DNA of 64,000 bases from Nothophaeocryptopus gaeumannii (taxonomy: Eukaryota > Ascomycota > Dothideomycetes > Mycosphaerellales > Mycosphaerellaceae): assembly GCA_031771865.1 (NCBI GenBank), contig JASISA010000022.1, forward strand, positions 558,001-622,000, read 5' to 3'. This document shows, piece after piece, positions 37,471 through 48,060 of this stretch. A program made the position numbers and the translations under genes. The notes below the pieces were generated by a model, which saw nothing but the letters and a program-made list of their open reading frames with translations, did not search any database and had not been told where the DNA came from. Every line of letters begins with the position of its first letter. Position 1 is the stretch's first letter.

Positions 37471-38122
37471 ACTGGAGATACTAGCCTAGCTCAGGCTGGG
37501 GGGCATGTTCATTAGAATAGTCAGTGGACCGATGGTGTGAGAACGAGATGTCTCAGCATCAGACGTTTTGAGGCGAGGTTGGTATAATGAATATAAGATA
37601 CGATTAGGGGGGATGGTGTGGTCACTGCGGGTGGTGTTGTTCTGCCTCGTGCTGGCGGAGTAGTATGGGGAGCTGGAAAGCTGCAAAGCTGGAGAGCTGG
37701 AGCCGGTGCAGGAATCGATCATGTTTCGTGGATCAGAAGTCATGTCATACTTTGGTGCGCAGCCGTCATACTTATGGCTTCCGTGATTGGTGGCAAGTGA
37801 TCATGGCCATCATGTGACATGTGGGAAGACAACAGTATTATACAGTATTTCTGGAGTCTGCTTCTGCTTCTGCTTCTGCGGAGGGGTGTGCGGGTTGTTA
37901 AGGACTTACGGTAGGTACAGTAGTGTATCGGGGACTCGGAATGCACTACCGTATGTATACAATACCTTAGTGCATGCCTCGCTCGTAGGTCGAGACTCGA
38001 CTAGCTATACAATCCCTTCTACCACCACCACCACCCTCCTCCACTCTTCTCCTCTCAGCACAGTAGTGGTTATATGCTCCATCCTCTACCCTCCACCCTC
38101 CACCCTCTACCCTCCACCCTCC
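37471..38122. promoter_or_regulatory. Shared divergent promoter region, BTB gene / COX15
   Basis: About 650 bp between two divergent starts. It contains a CTTCTG-type repeat (about 37860-37885) and, next to the COX15 start, long pyrimidine-rich tracts (ACCACC at about 38020-38040 and CCCTCCA repeats at about 38085-38122), common in fungal core promoters. No defined factor site is claimed. Confidence 0.5.
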
Positions 38123-39811
38123 ATGGCCGCACGCCTAAGCTTCCTACCCTCCCGAACCTCGACACTCCCGCTGCGCATTTTCGGTCCTGCCCCCGCCATC
38201 ACCGCGACCACCCCCATCCGTTCGAGCGCTGCACGGTCGCAACCCGTTGCAGGCTTCATCTGCCATCGGTGTCTGCGGCATCTGGCGACGAGGCCTTCGA
38301 AATCCTCGACACAACGCCACCGCGAAGGGAGATCAAGCAGGCTGCAGCCGGAAGCACATGTCTCGCAACAAAACACACCCTTTCTGAGCGCCTTCCGCGC
38401 GACAAGGAATGGCGTGACATCACGAAGTCAGAGCACTTCTTCCGCCCCTGCCCCTGGCCCTGTGTCTGCCTCCGCCGCCGCCTCCTCATCATCATCATCC
38501 TCACCTCTGGGTGCCCTTGCGCAATCCCTTCGGCATCCAGCATCGTCGGCATCGTCGACAACCACTGCCAAGACCTCTTCTTTCCCACCGACCAGTTCTC
38601 CGTCGGTTGCCTACTGGCTGCTGGCATCAGCAGCCAGCGTTTTCGGCATCGTCATCTTCGGCGGCTTGACACGTCTGACCGAGTCGGGTCTGAGCATCAC
38701 CGAATGGCGGCCCGTCACTGGCTCCCTACCGCCACGCAGTGAGAAGCAATGGGAGGCCGAGTTTGCCCGCTACAAACTCAGCCCGGAATTTAAGATGCTC
38801 AATAGCAGGATGGACCTGGAGGAATTCAAGCAAATCTACTGGATGGAGTGGATCCATCGTCTTTGGGGACGAGCAATCGGCATCACAATGCTCGTGCCCA
38901 CCGCGTATTTCATCATCCGCAGAAGGGTCAGCAAGCCTATGGCATGGAGGATCGTGGGCATCTGCGGTCTCATAGGTTTCCAGGGTGTCATTGGATGGTG
39001 GATGGTTGCCAGCGGACTCAAGGATGACCTCTTCGAGCAAGGGAAACATCCGCGTGTCAGCCAGTACAGATTGACAGCGCATCTGGGCACGGCTTTCATT
39101 GCCTACCTCTGCATGCTATGGAACGGTCTCCGCATTCTCCAAACTCAGCGGCTGCTCAAAAATCCCGAACAAGGCATGAGACTCGTCGAAACACTTCAGA
39201 GCACCCAGCTGCGAACATTCAGGCGTCTCGTGGCTGCTCTCTCCGTCCTCGTCTTCGTCACAGCTATGTCGGGGGCGCTGGTGGCTGGATTAGACGCTGG
39301 GCTCATTTACAACGACTTTCCCTGGATGGGACAGGGCTTGCTCCCGCCAAAGCGTGAAATGTTTGATTCTTTCTATTCCCACACCAAGGATCACAGCGAC
39401 CTCTACTGGCGAAACGCTCTCGAGAATCCTGTACTTGTGCAACTCGATCACCGCATTCTCGCAACGACAACTTTTACCGCAATCATGGCTCTCTGGGCGT
39501 ACAGCCGCCTCAGTCCTGCCGTGCGAACGACGCTGCCGAAGACTGCCAAGATTGGGACTCTGGGTGTCGTCCACCTTGCGAGCTTGCAGGTCACGCTCGG
39601 GATCACGACGCTTTGGTATCTAGTCCCGACGCCTCTTGCCGCTGCGCATCAGGCTGGTGCTCTTGCCCTGCTCACAGGCGTGTTCGTACTGGGTACTCGT
39701 CTCTTCGTTCCCAAGCGCACGATTTGGCTCATGCAGCAAGGATTGAAGCACGTGCAACACAGGTCGACTACAGCCTCTAAAGCGCCTCATGTTCAACTCA
39801 GTCCGCATTGA
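38123..39811 (+). CDS. COX15: Heme A synthase, mitochondrial (COX15)
   Basis: A single exon of 562 residues. COX15 oxidises heme O to heme A in the inner mitochondrial membrane, needed for cytochrome c oxidase. The N-terminal ~150 residues are Arg/Ser-rich without acids, a mitochondrial targeting and linker region. The conserved core starts at GGLTRLTESGLSITEWRP, continues with YWMEWIHRLWGR, GWWMVASGLKDD, the QYRLTAHLG histidine block, NDFPWMGQGLLP, and VQLDHRILA, and ends with the AAHQAGALALL histidine motif; about eight hydrophobic segments are present. The frame is open upstream, but the ATG at 38123 is the best start because the codons before it translate to promoter-like repeats. The long serine tract makes it somewhat longer than yeast Cox15. 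Confidence 0.95.
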   Translation: MAARLSFLPSRTSTLPLRIFGPAPAITATTPIRSSAARSQPVAGFICHRCLRHLATRPSKSSTQRHREGRSSRLQPEAHVSQQNTPFLSAFRATRNGVTSRSQSTSSAPAPGPVSASAAASSSSSSSPLGALAQSLRHPASSASSTTTAKTSSFPPTSSPSVAYWLLASAASVFGIVIFGGLTRLTESGLSITEWRPVTGSLPPRSEKQWEAEFARYKLSPEFKMLNSRMDLEEFKQIYWMEWIHRLWGRAIGITMLVPTAYFIIRRRVSKPMAWRIVGICGLIGFQGVIGWWMVASGLKDDLFEQGKHPRVSQYRLTAHLGTAFIAYLCMLWNGLRILQTQRLLKNPEQGMRLVETLQSTQLRTFRRLVAALSVLVFVTAMSGALVAGLDAGLIYNDFPWMGQGLLPPKREMFDSFYSHTKDHSDLYWRNALENPVLVQLDHRILATTTFTAIMALWAYSRLSPAVRTTLPKTAKIGTLGVVHLASLQVTLGITTLWYLVPTPLAAAHQAGALALLTGVFVLGTRLFVPKRTIWLMQQGLKHVQHRSTTASKAPHVQLSPH

Positions 39812-40324
39812 TGACGAAACATGGTCGTAAAGACTGATGTAAAACGATGGTACATCTTAGCTCTCCATTCTTCAATGCTTGTGTGTAAGTCTGTCTATAT
39901 GAGTAGATCAATGAGAAAGTGACTCCATATCAGCTATGGTAGCTGGACCGTAATTGTTCATTCACTATTTAGCTTTCACGAACTCTCATTTACTACTGTT
40001 TCACAGCTCGATCGAAGAGACGTCAGCGCGCATGGCAGGATGTGCAATTGCGCGGTCGCCTGCGTGGTCAATGCTTGATCCTCTTCCTCCACTGTCACCC
40101 AGCCAAGGCGTGTGACGCAATCCCAGATCAAACAGGTTTCTGATAGCCCTTACTTCGCGAGCCAGCACTTGCAACATGGCCTAAACAGATAAAGTACCAT
40201 ACGATTGCAAATAACCCATCGTTTGGACGCAGCGGGACCTTTTGAGCGGCACTCGAGCAGACGTGATCTAAACCTACATGTTCTCATCTTCACAACCTAG
40301 TCACTCCAACGAAGTCACGACACT
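39812..40324. other. Intergenic, COX15 to small conserved gene
   Basis: About 510 bp holding the COX15 3' end and the promoter of the next gene. I see no further coding sequence or RNA gene. Confidence 0.5.
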
Positions 40325-40788
40325 ATGTCTTCAAAAGCCGTGTCAAAGCAGCCGACTAAAGAAGTCTACCGACCGGAAGACCAAGGCGAGATCGTTGAGG
40401 AGAAGGAAGCAAGCGCAAAAGCCACTGCCAACGTACGTCTCCTTCTCTGCCAGTCCTCGACGCGCTCTCCCATTGAATGATGCTGAGACTCCCTCCTGTC
40501 AGGCTGGTCTGAATCTCAACCTCTTCGCCGCTATTAGCGGCGCATTTTCTGGCAAGTCGAAAAAGAAGACCGAGACGGACGGCAGCAGTCAGGAAGAGCG
40601 AGAAGAGCATGCCAAAGTAAATGGTGAGTCGAAGCGAGACTTGCGTACCAAATTCCCAGGTAGTTGGAGTTAGTTCCACCGCAGAGCACTGCTGAGTCCG
40701 CGTCGTAGGGGTGGGAGCAGGCAATTTAAATGCCGCAGCGGCAGGTAATGCGGAGCAATATGGGCGCCATACCAAAGCCATCCAGTAG
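40325..40788 (+). CDS. Small conserved fungal protein of unknown function (102 aa, three exons)
   Basis: Exons 40325-40432, 40503-40623 and 40709-40788 with clean GT-AG introns of 70 and 85 bp. The spliced product starts MSSKAVSKQPTKEVYRPEDQ, contains GLNLNLFAAISGAFSGK and a Lys/Glu-rich middle, and ends GAGNLNAAAAGNAEQYGRHT plus a few residues. It is hydrophilic, with no signal peptide, membrane segment or catalytic motif. The pattern (KEVY-PEDQGEIVEE, then GNLNAA) resembles a family of short, unnamed ascomycete proteins that I recall but cannot check here. It is convergent with MED7. No function is proposed. Confidence 0.7.
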
Positions 40789-40948
40789 ATGCATTCAAGG
40801 AAGTGGACATGTGAGTAATTGCTTGTATCTTCACAACGGCGGGTCGCATCAGCGCGAGTTGTGGATGACGATCGAATGGCCGTGCGCTTGTTATGAGGGT
40901 TGTTCTTTCCGGGAGACTCGACGAGGGCACGGGAAGCATCGGCAGCCT

Positions 40949-41779
40949 TCAGCCAACCCAGGCCTCAAGAACAGCCCAGGACGCGCGCTGGATCGTGGTG
41001 GCGATCTGGCGAGTGTTCGGGGCACGAAGTAGATTGCCGTTATGACCTCCACTCTCTCCGTCATCGGTCCCCGTAGCCATAATGTTTTCCTGTTTGCGCT
41101 GTCGAAGTCCTTCCAGCAGCTTCTCGACCTTGTCAGCGGCACCACCGACCGCACGTATGTCTGCCCGCATCGCACCGATCCTCTCCTCCATGAGAAGGAT
41201 CACACTCTCACGTGCCTGATGCGGCCGGTACTGATTGATCAGGTGGTGCATGTTGTACATGATGGTCTGCAGGTTTTGGGCCTTGTTTTCGTAGAGCTCG
41301 GGATTCTGGGCGAGGATGCCTGCGAGGCCCAGAAAGGTTGTGAGCAGGCTGCGGGCAAGGCTGAGTAGATGTGGCTGTGGATTCAATCGCACCGAGGCAT
41401 CGGCCGGGTAGAGCTGCTCGATGTTGGAGCTTGCGAGCCCGGGCTCTGTCGCGTTGAGGTCGATATCGGCGCCGAACGCGAGCAGTCTGCCGTCGATGGG
41501 AAGCTCGGGGGGTAACAGATGGCGGAGAGGGGCGGGAAGCGCGGACGGGTCGACGTCGACCTCGGTGTCGTTATTGTTGTCGGTGTCGTTCTCTTGGCCG
41601 CTGTCACTGCTGCGGTTCTTGTTCTTGCTCTTCTCGTCGCGGATGTGCTGAAGACGCGCAATGTTCTCCTTGGTGAAATGCTTGTAAAAGGGCGGAGGAG
41701 CTGGCCAGGGCGCCGTCATGCCATTGCCATTGCCGTCGCCATTTCCATTGCCCGCGCCAGACCCTGCCTGCTCCGCCAT
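40949..41779 (-). CDS. MED7: Mediator complex subunit 7
   Basis: One exon, 276 residues. MED7 sits in the middle module of Mediator, which links transcription factors to RNA polymerase II, and pairs with MED21 and MED31. The N-terminal PAPPPFYKHFT motif is the MED7 hallmark and is followed by LPAPLRHLLPPELPIDGRLLAFG. A helical and coiled-coil region follows (LQTIMYNMHHLINQYRPHQARESVILLMEERI). Start chosen at the ATG at 41779; upstream in-frame sequence has no other ATG. A polar glycine/asparagine-rich stretch precedes the proline motif. It is divergent from the PAP2 phosphatase 270 bp away. Confidence 0.93.
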   Translation of the reverse strand: MAEQAGSGAGNGNGDGNGNGMTAPWPAPPPFYKHFTKENIARLQHIRDEKSKNKNRSSDSGQENDTDNNNDTEVDVDPSALPAPLRHLLPPELPIDGRLLAFGADIDLNATEPGLASSNIEQLYPADASVRLNPQPHLLSLARSLLTTFLGLAGILAQNPELYENKAQNLQTIMYNMHHLINQYRPHQARESVILLMEERIGAMRADIRAVGGAADKVEKLLEGLRQRKQENIMATGTDDGESGGHNGNLLRAPNTRQIATTIQRASWAVLEAWVG

Positions 41780-42050
41780 GGTGTGATATGATATGTTATG
41801 ATCACTGGCCACCTCTTATGACAATTAGATCGCCTAGGACGCGACCTGGAGATATTGGATTGTATTGGGTCGTTGTTGACGGTGACGGTACTGTTGTGGA
41901 GGTGCACCGCGTCGTGTGCCGTGGGACAGGGGACGGGCTTCCTCAGGCTCCCCCCAAAGCGCACCTCCACATCACATGCGCATCACATGCACGCCGCGGC
42001 CACTTTCATTCATTCATCTGCATCCGTGCTCTCTTGATTGACCTCCCACC

Positions 42051-43188
42051 ATGCCGGCGAGGGACACAGACACAGCTAGAGACCGAGACGGCGACAAATC
42101 CTGGCACAACGAGGGCGGCCTGTACGAGACCCTCAGGTCTTTCTGGCAGAAGAGCTATGCCGGCGACGTGAGAGACTGTCCACAAAAGCCGTGCCGTTGT
42201 CCGGGCACATAGCTGACATTCCATCTACCCGAGTCTAGTATCTTGGGCTCGCTTTGCTAATGGCCGCTTATGCCATTGTGAAAATGTTTGGGGAACCTTT
42301 CCATTCCCAATTCAGACTGGATGATCCGAGAATACAGCATCCCCATGCTCAAATCGAACGAGTGAACGTCGGTACGTAGCCCTGCATCGGTATGTCGTCC
42401 TTTGTGCCATGCATGACTGACACAATACCACCTTCAGTCTGGCTGTTCATCTACGCTGGCGCCATCCCTTTGGCTTTGGTGGTCTTGTGGGCCGTCATTT
42501 TTCGCCCGGATATCCACACCACCCACGTCGCCATCTTTGGATTGGTGGCATCGGTGCTCCTTACCACTTTCCTGACCGATGTACTCAAAGATGCCATTGG
42601 CAGGCCTCGACCCGAGTAAGTTGTTCCTGGTGTCCGGCGCCCATCCAAAGTCCAGAGGCAAGAACGCGTGCTGACTGTTAATGTTTTGCTTTGCTTTACA
42701 GCTTGCTCGCTCGTTGTAAGCCAAAGTCATCCACCGATAAGCATAGTTTGGTCACGGTGGACGTCTGCTCCGAGACGGGCCATCACATCCTACATGATGG
42801 CTGGCGCAGCTATCCCAGTGGTCACAGCAGCTTCGCCTTTGCCGGAATGGGTTGGCTGGCTTTACTTCTCGCCAGTCAGCTGCATGCCCTACGACCACGA
42901 GCAAGTCTTTCCGCCGTGCTGGTCTGTCTAGCCCCTCTACTGACCGCTACATTGATCGCTGTCAGCCGGCTCGAGGACTATCGTCACGATGTGTTTGATG
43001 TCGTTAGTGGCTCTCTGCTGGGGTTTCTGGTCGCCTACTTCAACTGGAGAAGGTACTTTCCCAGCCTCATGCATCAGGGATGCGATCAAGCTCACCCTCG
43101 ACTGTCTAGTGCAGAGGGCGATGCCACCCTCTATCACCGTGCTAATGACGAGGAAGAGGGACTTGGTGTTCGCGGACGAGGAGACTAG
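42051..43188 (+). CDS. PAP2-family lipid phosphate phosphatase
   Basis: Four exons (42051-42167, 42239-42371, 42438-42615, 42702-43188), GT-AG introns, 304 residues. It resembles yeast Dpp1/Lpp1, which dephosphorylate diacylglycerol pyrophosphate and phosphatidate in membranes. All three signature motifs are present: KDAIGRPRP (about 134-142), PSGHSS (181-186), and SRLEDYRHDVFD (231-242) with the catalytic histidines H184 and H238. Six hydrophobic helices flank them in the usual order. The C-terminus is short and acidic. The stop codon lies only 62 bp from the stop of the convergent MFS gene, so their 3' UTRs probably overlap. Confidence 0.95.
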
Positions 43189-43250
43189 AAAAGCTCTGAA
43201 CATATATACAGTCGTCATACAGTAGCGCTCATGCGAGCAGACCATGAGGT

Positions 43251-45500
43251 CTATTTTCTCTCAAGATTCGAATACAGCCTGTGCTGCTTAATGAACAACG
43301 AGACAACCGCGGTCGCTCCGGCAAACCCCAGGACAACTAGCCAGACCCCCCTCAGAGCTACCACATATGCTTCGATTGTACCCTGTTTCCAATCCTCTGG
43401 CAGAGTTCGAATCACATCCGCTGAGTCTCGAATGCGACGAATAAGATCTGGGGCGTCAGGCCGGTCTCCAAACCGGTTGTGCAAGCCAGCTTTGAGCAGA
43501 TTCTGGAAAATCGCACTAGCGATGGTGATGCCAATTGTCGACCCCGTCGAGCGAAAGGCGTACGAGGCCGACGTGATGATAGCCTGATACTTGTTATCCA
43601 CACTTGCAATCAGCGACTGCAAAGCAAAGGGTGAAAGGTCAGTGTACGTCTCAGCCTTTGTATGGCTTCCAGCTTCTGGTGCTTACCAGGAGAGTAATAG
43701 TGAGCATCGAACCGTAGCCGATCCCGTTCATGAACAAGAATACGAACGGGGGCACCGTCGGAACGTTCTCGTCGAAAAAGCCTGCGACCAATGCCGTCGC
43801 TGTGATCGAGAGTAGCTGCACCGTGACATTTAGCCACCAATACTTCCCCGTCCAACGCATGATCAGACCCGAGCCGAGGGATCCAATAGATGTTCCGACC
43901 GCCTGTGGAATCGTAAGGGTGCCGGCTTGTGTGGCCGAGACGCCTCGTACTACCTGAGAGGAATGTTAGTACTCTCAAACGTTGTTCTGGTGGATGTTAC
44001 TTTCTTGATATAGAACTGGGACATAGTACAACAAGGCGAAGATACTCATCGTCTGAAACCAGTTCGTCAGGCATGCCGCGGCCACCGATTGATGGGTGAG
44101 CAAATGCACAGCTGCATGATGGTCAGCGCGCCAAATTCTCTTCGTAGAGCCCTGCAAAGGGGAATCGTTACGGATAATGGGCTCCGCGGCTACTCGATCC
44201 TCCACAAAGACGAAGAGCAACAGAAACAAGAAACTCAACGGTAGAGACACGTAGACCAGAGGATGCTTCCACGGCACAATGTTTCCACCACTTGATTCCG
44301 TTAGCTCATATTCTTCACTTGTCAGTAGAATCCTATACCCTACCTATTGAGGCCCAAGAGCAACAAAACGAGAGCAGCCATCAGCGTGAAAGCGCCGAGG
44401 AAGTCGACCCGTCTAATCTTCGCGGTGTCACTTTCCTTGACAGGGATCTACACCTGCATCAATAACCTCGCAGATAGCCGTCTGGATTACGATGACTGGA
44501 GGACTTACCTTGATCATGAGGCTACCCCAGATACCCCCAATGACTATGAACGGGACCTGGGCGAGGATCAGCTATGAAGCCGTTGGAGGGTGGGGAATTT
44601 GTTGTCACCTGGATGAAGAATGCGTAACGCCACCCGATCGTATCGTTGATGAACCCTCCAAATACTCCACCCAAGCCCATTCCCAAGCCAAAGACTTTCC
44701 CATCGGTCAGTAAGAGCGCTCGTGACCAAACCCACGATGGAGTCCTCACCTATGTTGCCCATACCCTGCCAGACACCTCTTCTCCTCAGCGGAACCAGGT
44801 CGCTCGCTACGAACACGCTGACAGTGTTGAGACAGCCACCGCCAGAGCCAGCGACAATCCTTCCCACTATCATGACCCACTACCACCATGTCAGTCGTTA
44901 TCTCTCTTTTCCGCCAGCAATACTCACGGCTTCCGTGGCCAAGCCACACATCAGCGTGCCAGCTGCGAAGAACGTAAAGGCATATATCAGTCCAGCTCGA
45001 CGTCCATAGATGTCGGTCAGCTTGCCAGAGAGCGGCTGGCAGGCGGCGTTAGCAATCAAGTAGCCGGAAGCTATCCACGAGAAAGAGGTGCCGGAGTTGA
45101 ATGAAGACGAAATGGGTCCAGAAAGTGTAGCGACAATGGAAGTGTCGAGGGCGGCGAAGAAGGTTACTGGTCAAAACGTCAGGAGAGGAGCTCATCCATA
45201 GCACGTTTGTGTCCGGGAGATAGGTCGAGACAGTCTGCTCGAGTACTCACCAACCCACAAACTCGACATGGTGGATAGGAGTTTGATAGTGCTAGGCTCT
45301 TCTGCCACCGGGACATGGCCAGCGTCATGTTCTCTTCTTTCCTGCTCGGCTTGCGCTTCGAGATCAGATGGATCGTGGACCACGCTCTCGTCGTCGCCAT
45401 GGTGTTGGCCATTGCCACGGTCAATCAGAGGCGACCTCTCGTCAATCGGTTCCGGAGGCAAGGACTGCAAGACCTTGCTGCCGCTGCCGCTTTTAGCCAT
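43251..45500 (-). CDS. MFS transporter, 14-helix DHA2 type (drug or basic amino acid)
   Basis: Ten exons: 45500-45251, 45166-44928, 44879-44750, 44694-44609, 44556-44509, 44447-44344, 44290-44172, 44111-44001, 43949-43687 and 43616-43251; introns 48-84 bp; 571 residues. A hydrophilic N-terminus of about 80 residues precedes ALDTSIVATL (89-98, motif D-like), GKLTDIYGRR (131-140, motif A) and GRIVAGSGGG (motif B/C region). FGGFINDTIGWRYAFFIQVPFIVIGG and the later helices are typical of DHA2 exporters and vacuolar Vba/Fnx permeases. The substrate is not evident. The exon 8/9 junction (GTAACA donor, TAG acceptor) and the exon 4 acceptor are weaker than the others but keep the frame. Start at the only upstream ATG in frame. 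Confidence 0.88.
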
Positions 45501-45885
45501 GTTGGCGCAGCTTCGGGCGCATGGACTTGATCGCACGTAGTTGGTGACTGTTGATAAGTGAAGCCTCTAGCCTACTGTTTGATCCATTGCACGCTGCCCG
45601 GGGTGGATGAGGTGAGGTGATGCCAGAGGTGCTGAGTCAACTTTTCGGCCGTGGCTGCCCGCCGCACGGCAGCTCAATAATCGACCACCCACACGTCTTG
45701 CCACAGTCGAGTGGGTCCTGCACACCATACACACCACATACACTCAATCTCCCGTCACATTACCGGTATTCTCCGTCTTCCTTGAAACCTTCGGTTGCTT
45801 GTTGCCATTGCTGGACCTGCATCAAGCGCCCGCCAATACTCCGGATTCAATGCGAGCAATATCAATGGCATGGCTAACGTCCGCA

Positions 45886-46599
45886 ATGTATGGATATCTC
45901 ATGTCTAGCATCAATACTATTACAGACGCTTACCTTACTATCCTGCCGGCAATACTAATTGGACACACTAAGCTTGCTGAAAAGTAAGGTGAGGGCTCAC
46001 GAGTGTCATGTTCACATCTTGGACACCTATTGACTATCTCACTCTCCGCTTAGTTGGGTGTTGCAGCTCTGTTGTGCCTCAGCGTACTTGCTATGGCAGC
46101 TTCCATCGTCAAAACCTATGAGGTGCGTGTACCTTTACCGGACCTCCATCGCCTAGAAAACATCCCCTTACATTTGTCCAGGCCAGAGCTCTTAGTGAGG
46201 TGACCGACTATACGTACAACCTGGTGCCTTACGTGATCGTGATGAGCGTCGAGCTTGAGGTAGTGATCATGGCAGGCTCCCTGCCGATTCTGAGGCCGCT
46301 AGCGGCGCACAGAGCACGGGGAGTGCGAGTATGTAGACCCACCCGTCTGGCATACGCATATTCCGCTCCACTCGGCTATTTCATCGAAGAATCATTCCCG
46401 AATCGACATCACGCAGGACACCAACACATTGAGCCTGGAGCGCATGGCGACATCCGACGAGGGACCATCGACTCCTGGGATCACGGTGACGACTGAGGTT
46501 GAAGTCTCTTACGAGACCTTAGACGCTCCGTATGTGCATGCCGCACTTGTCAGTTTAATCCAAGGCGAGCTTGCGAAACCAAGCTTGGCGCAACGATGA
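45886..46599 (+). pseudogene. Remnant of a fungal rhodopsin/PTH11-type integral membrane protein
   Basis: The C-terminal half of a seven-helix membrane protein is readable: SSINTITDAYLTILPAILIG (about 45898-45960), GVAALLCLSVLAMAASIVKT (exon 46054-46122), ALSEVTDYTYNLVPYVIVMS and VVIMAGSLPILRPL (exon 46182-46328), and a tail ending ITVTTEVEVSYET (46417-46599). The last three exons join in phase with GT-AG introns. The first does not: after GAAAAG the frame meets TAA, and the GTAAGG donor leaves the wrong phase for 46054; one lost base would explain it. The four N-terminal helices are not found upstream. I therefore read it as 5'-truncated and broken. Family assignment is from recall of motif wording. 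Confidence 0.55.
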
Positions 46600-47058
46600 T
46601 GAGACATGAGCCCCACGAACGTGTGCAGTAGCGGTCAGTGTGTACAATATGTTACGGCGGGGAATAAAAGTGCAGGGAGCGTCGAGACCCGCAGGTGTTC
46701 GGAGTGGCAAGAAGTACTATTATGTCTCTTAGCTAGTACGTGGACACTTTTGGATATCAGGGAATACTTCTCCAAGCACGATGAGGGAGTTCAATCACCA
46801 TGTGCAGCTCGACGGAATTCCATCACGCGAGACGTTAGAGCAACTGTCCCCAACTCATGCGACCCGTGGACGTCAGCTCTGGCCCAATGCGCCACGGCTG
46901 CCAAGATATGGAAGGACGAGCGCTCCTCAAGAGCGCGACCGCTTGCCTCTCCTGCGATTACGCTTCCGCTTCTGCCCTGTTTGATCTGTGATACATCGTC
47001 GCTCGATTTCGTTCGATGCACGATGCACCAAAGCCCGTTTGCGGCGAAGTGCCAGCTT
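46600..47058. other. Intergenic, no gene seen
   Basis: About 460 bp between the membrane protein remnant and the end of the Tudor protein gene. A frame stays open across it but has no domain and runs antisense into the neighbouring gene. Confidence 0.5.
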
Positions 47059-48060
47059 TCACTCGTCGAGCACTTCCTGGCCATAATTCCATTTGGTGCG
47101 AGCTTGATCTTTGGTCATTGGTTTGCCAGATCCGGTAAAGCCCACTATCAGGTATTTGTTAGCTGATAATATCGACGTGGGATACATCAGACGTAAGGCA
47201 AACTTGCCTTTGGCGTTTGGCAGGTCCGCTGTGCGGAACTGGCTTTCCTTGTTCATCAGCTTTGAAGCCGCTGTGGCGCCAGCCTTCTTCGGACCCGACT
47301 TCTGCCAATCATTCCAACTGCTCTTTGACTTCTCTAGAGACTTGTTTCCCTTGAGTTTCTTGGGCGCGGGAGGCATCCGTGTAGGCCCGTCGCTGACCTT
47401 GCTCGGCTCTCGTTTTTGCACGAGCGTGGGGTCTATGGAAGGAGCGCCAGAGATGACAGTGCCGGTAGAGGGTGGCGGCGGAGGGGCAGGGGAAATGGAA
47501 GGCGGCGGTGGGGGCACGGCCGCAGGACTCGCAGCAACTGGTATGCCTTCGGCTTTGCGCTTTTTGCTCTCCACAGGCCGCACTTCAAATTTGCGCTTCT
47601 GCTCTTTATCGTTATAGCCTGTGAATTTGACCGTGTATACTGGGTCTGCGGGACTGCCAGTCTTGCTCACTACAGTGGCCGGGTACCACTGTTTGTCGGC
47701 GGAGTATTTGGCTTGTACCGTATCGCCGACGTTGAACGAGATGCGGGCATCCTCGAGGGTTGGAGGGGGTGGAGGAAGGTCGGGTGAGGCACCGCGGAAC
47801 TTGGGGTGCTTCGCCATGTCGTACTTGGGCGGCGGAGGTGGAGGTGGAGGTGGAGCGGTTGCGGATGCGGATGCGGTCGGCGGATCAATGTTGTGAGCGG
47901 TAATTTTGTATTGCAGGTCGGCAATCTGCTGCTCGAACATAGCCTTCAACTCCAAGGACTCGTCGTCAGCCATGTCCATAGCAATAGCTTGCAGGACAGT
48001 CTGCAAGCCATCTTGAGCCTCGTCCAGCTCGGCGCGGAGCTGCGCAACGTTGGTGAACAT
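47059..48060 (-). CDS. spf30: Tudor-domain splicing factor, SMN/SPF30-like
   Basis: Two exons, 48060-47208 and 47144-47059, 312 residues. SPF30/SMNDC1 proteins bind symmetrically dimethylated arginine on Sm proteins and are needed for spliceosome assembly. The N-terminal helical part (LRAELDEAQDGLQTVLQAI) leads to proline runs and a Tudor fold at about 108-155 (VGDTVQAKYSADKQWYPATV, then YTVKFTGYNDKE), a nuclear Lys/Arg patch (ESKKRKAEG) and the family tail NDWQK, ESQFRT, VGFTGSGKPMTKDQARTKW. The intron at 47145-47207 starts GCAAGT and ends ATAG, a GC-AG intron of 63 bp with a CTAAC branch point. Unspliced, it stays in frame and adds 21 residues. It is divergent from YAP1. Confidence 0.9.
   Translation of the reverse strand: MFTNVAQLRAELDEAQDGLQTVLQAIAMDMADDESLELKAMFEQQIADLQYKITAHNIDPPTASASATAPPPPPPPPPKYDMAKHPKFRGASPDLPPPPPTLEDARISFNVGDTVQAKYSADKQWYPATVVSKTGSPADPVYTVKFTGYNDKEQKRKFEVRPVESKKRKAEGIPVAASPAAVPPPPPSISPAPPPPPSTGTVISGAPSIDPTLVQKREPSKVSDGPTRMPPAPKKLKGNKSLEKSKSSWNDWQKSGPKKAGATAASKLMNKESQFRTADLPNAKGKFALRLMYPTSILSANKYLIVGFTGSGKPMTKDQARTKWNYGQEVLDE

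Noticed and set aside
31697..38122. Secondary-metabolite cluster around the monooxygenase
   Set aside because: Neighbours are ATG13, a BTB protein and COX15; no synthase, regulator or other tailoring enzymes are present.
46606..47166. 186-codon frame on the plus strand
   Set aside because: Antisense to the end of the Tudor protein gene and without any domain; no ATG-context or splice support.
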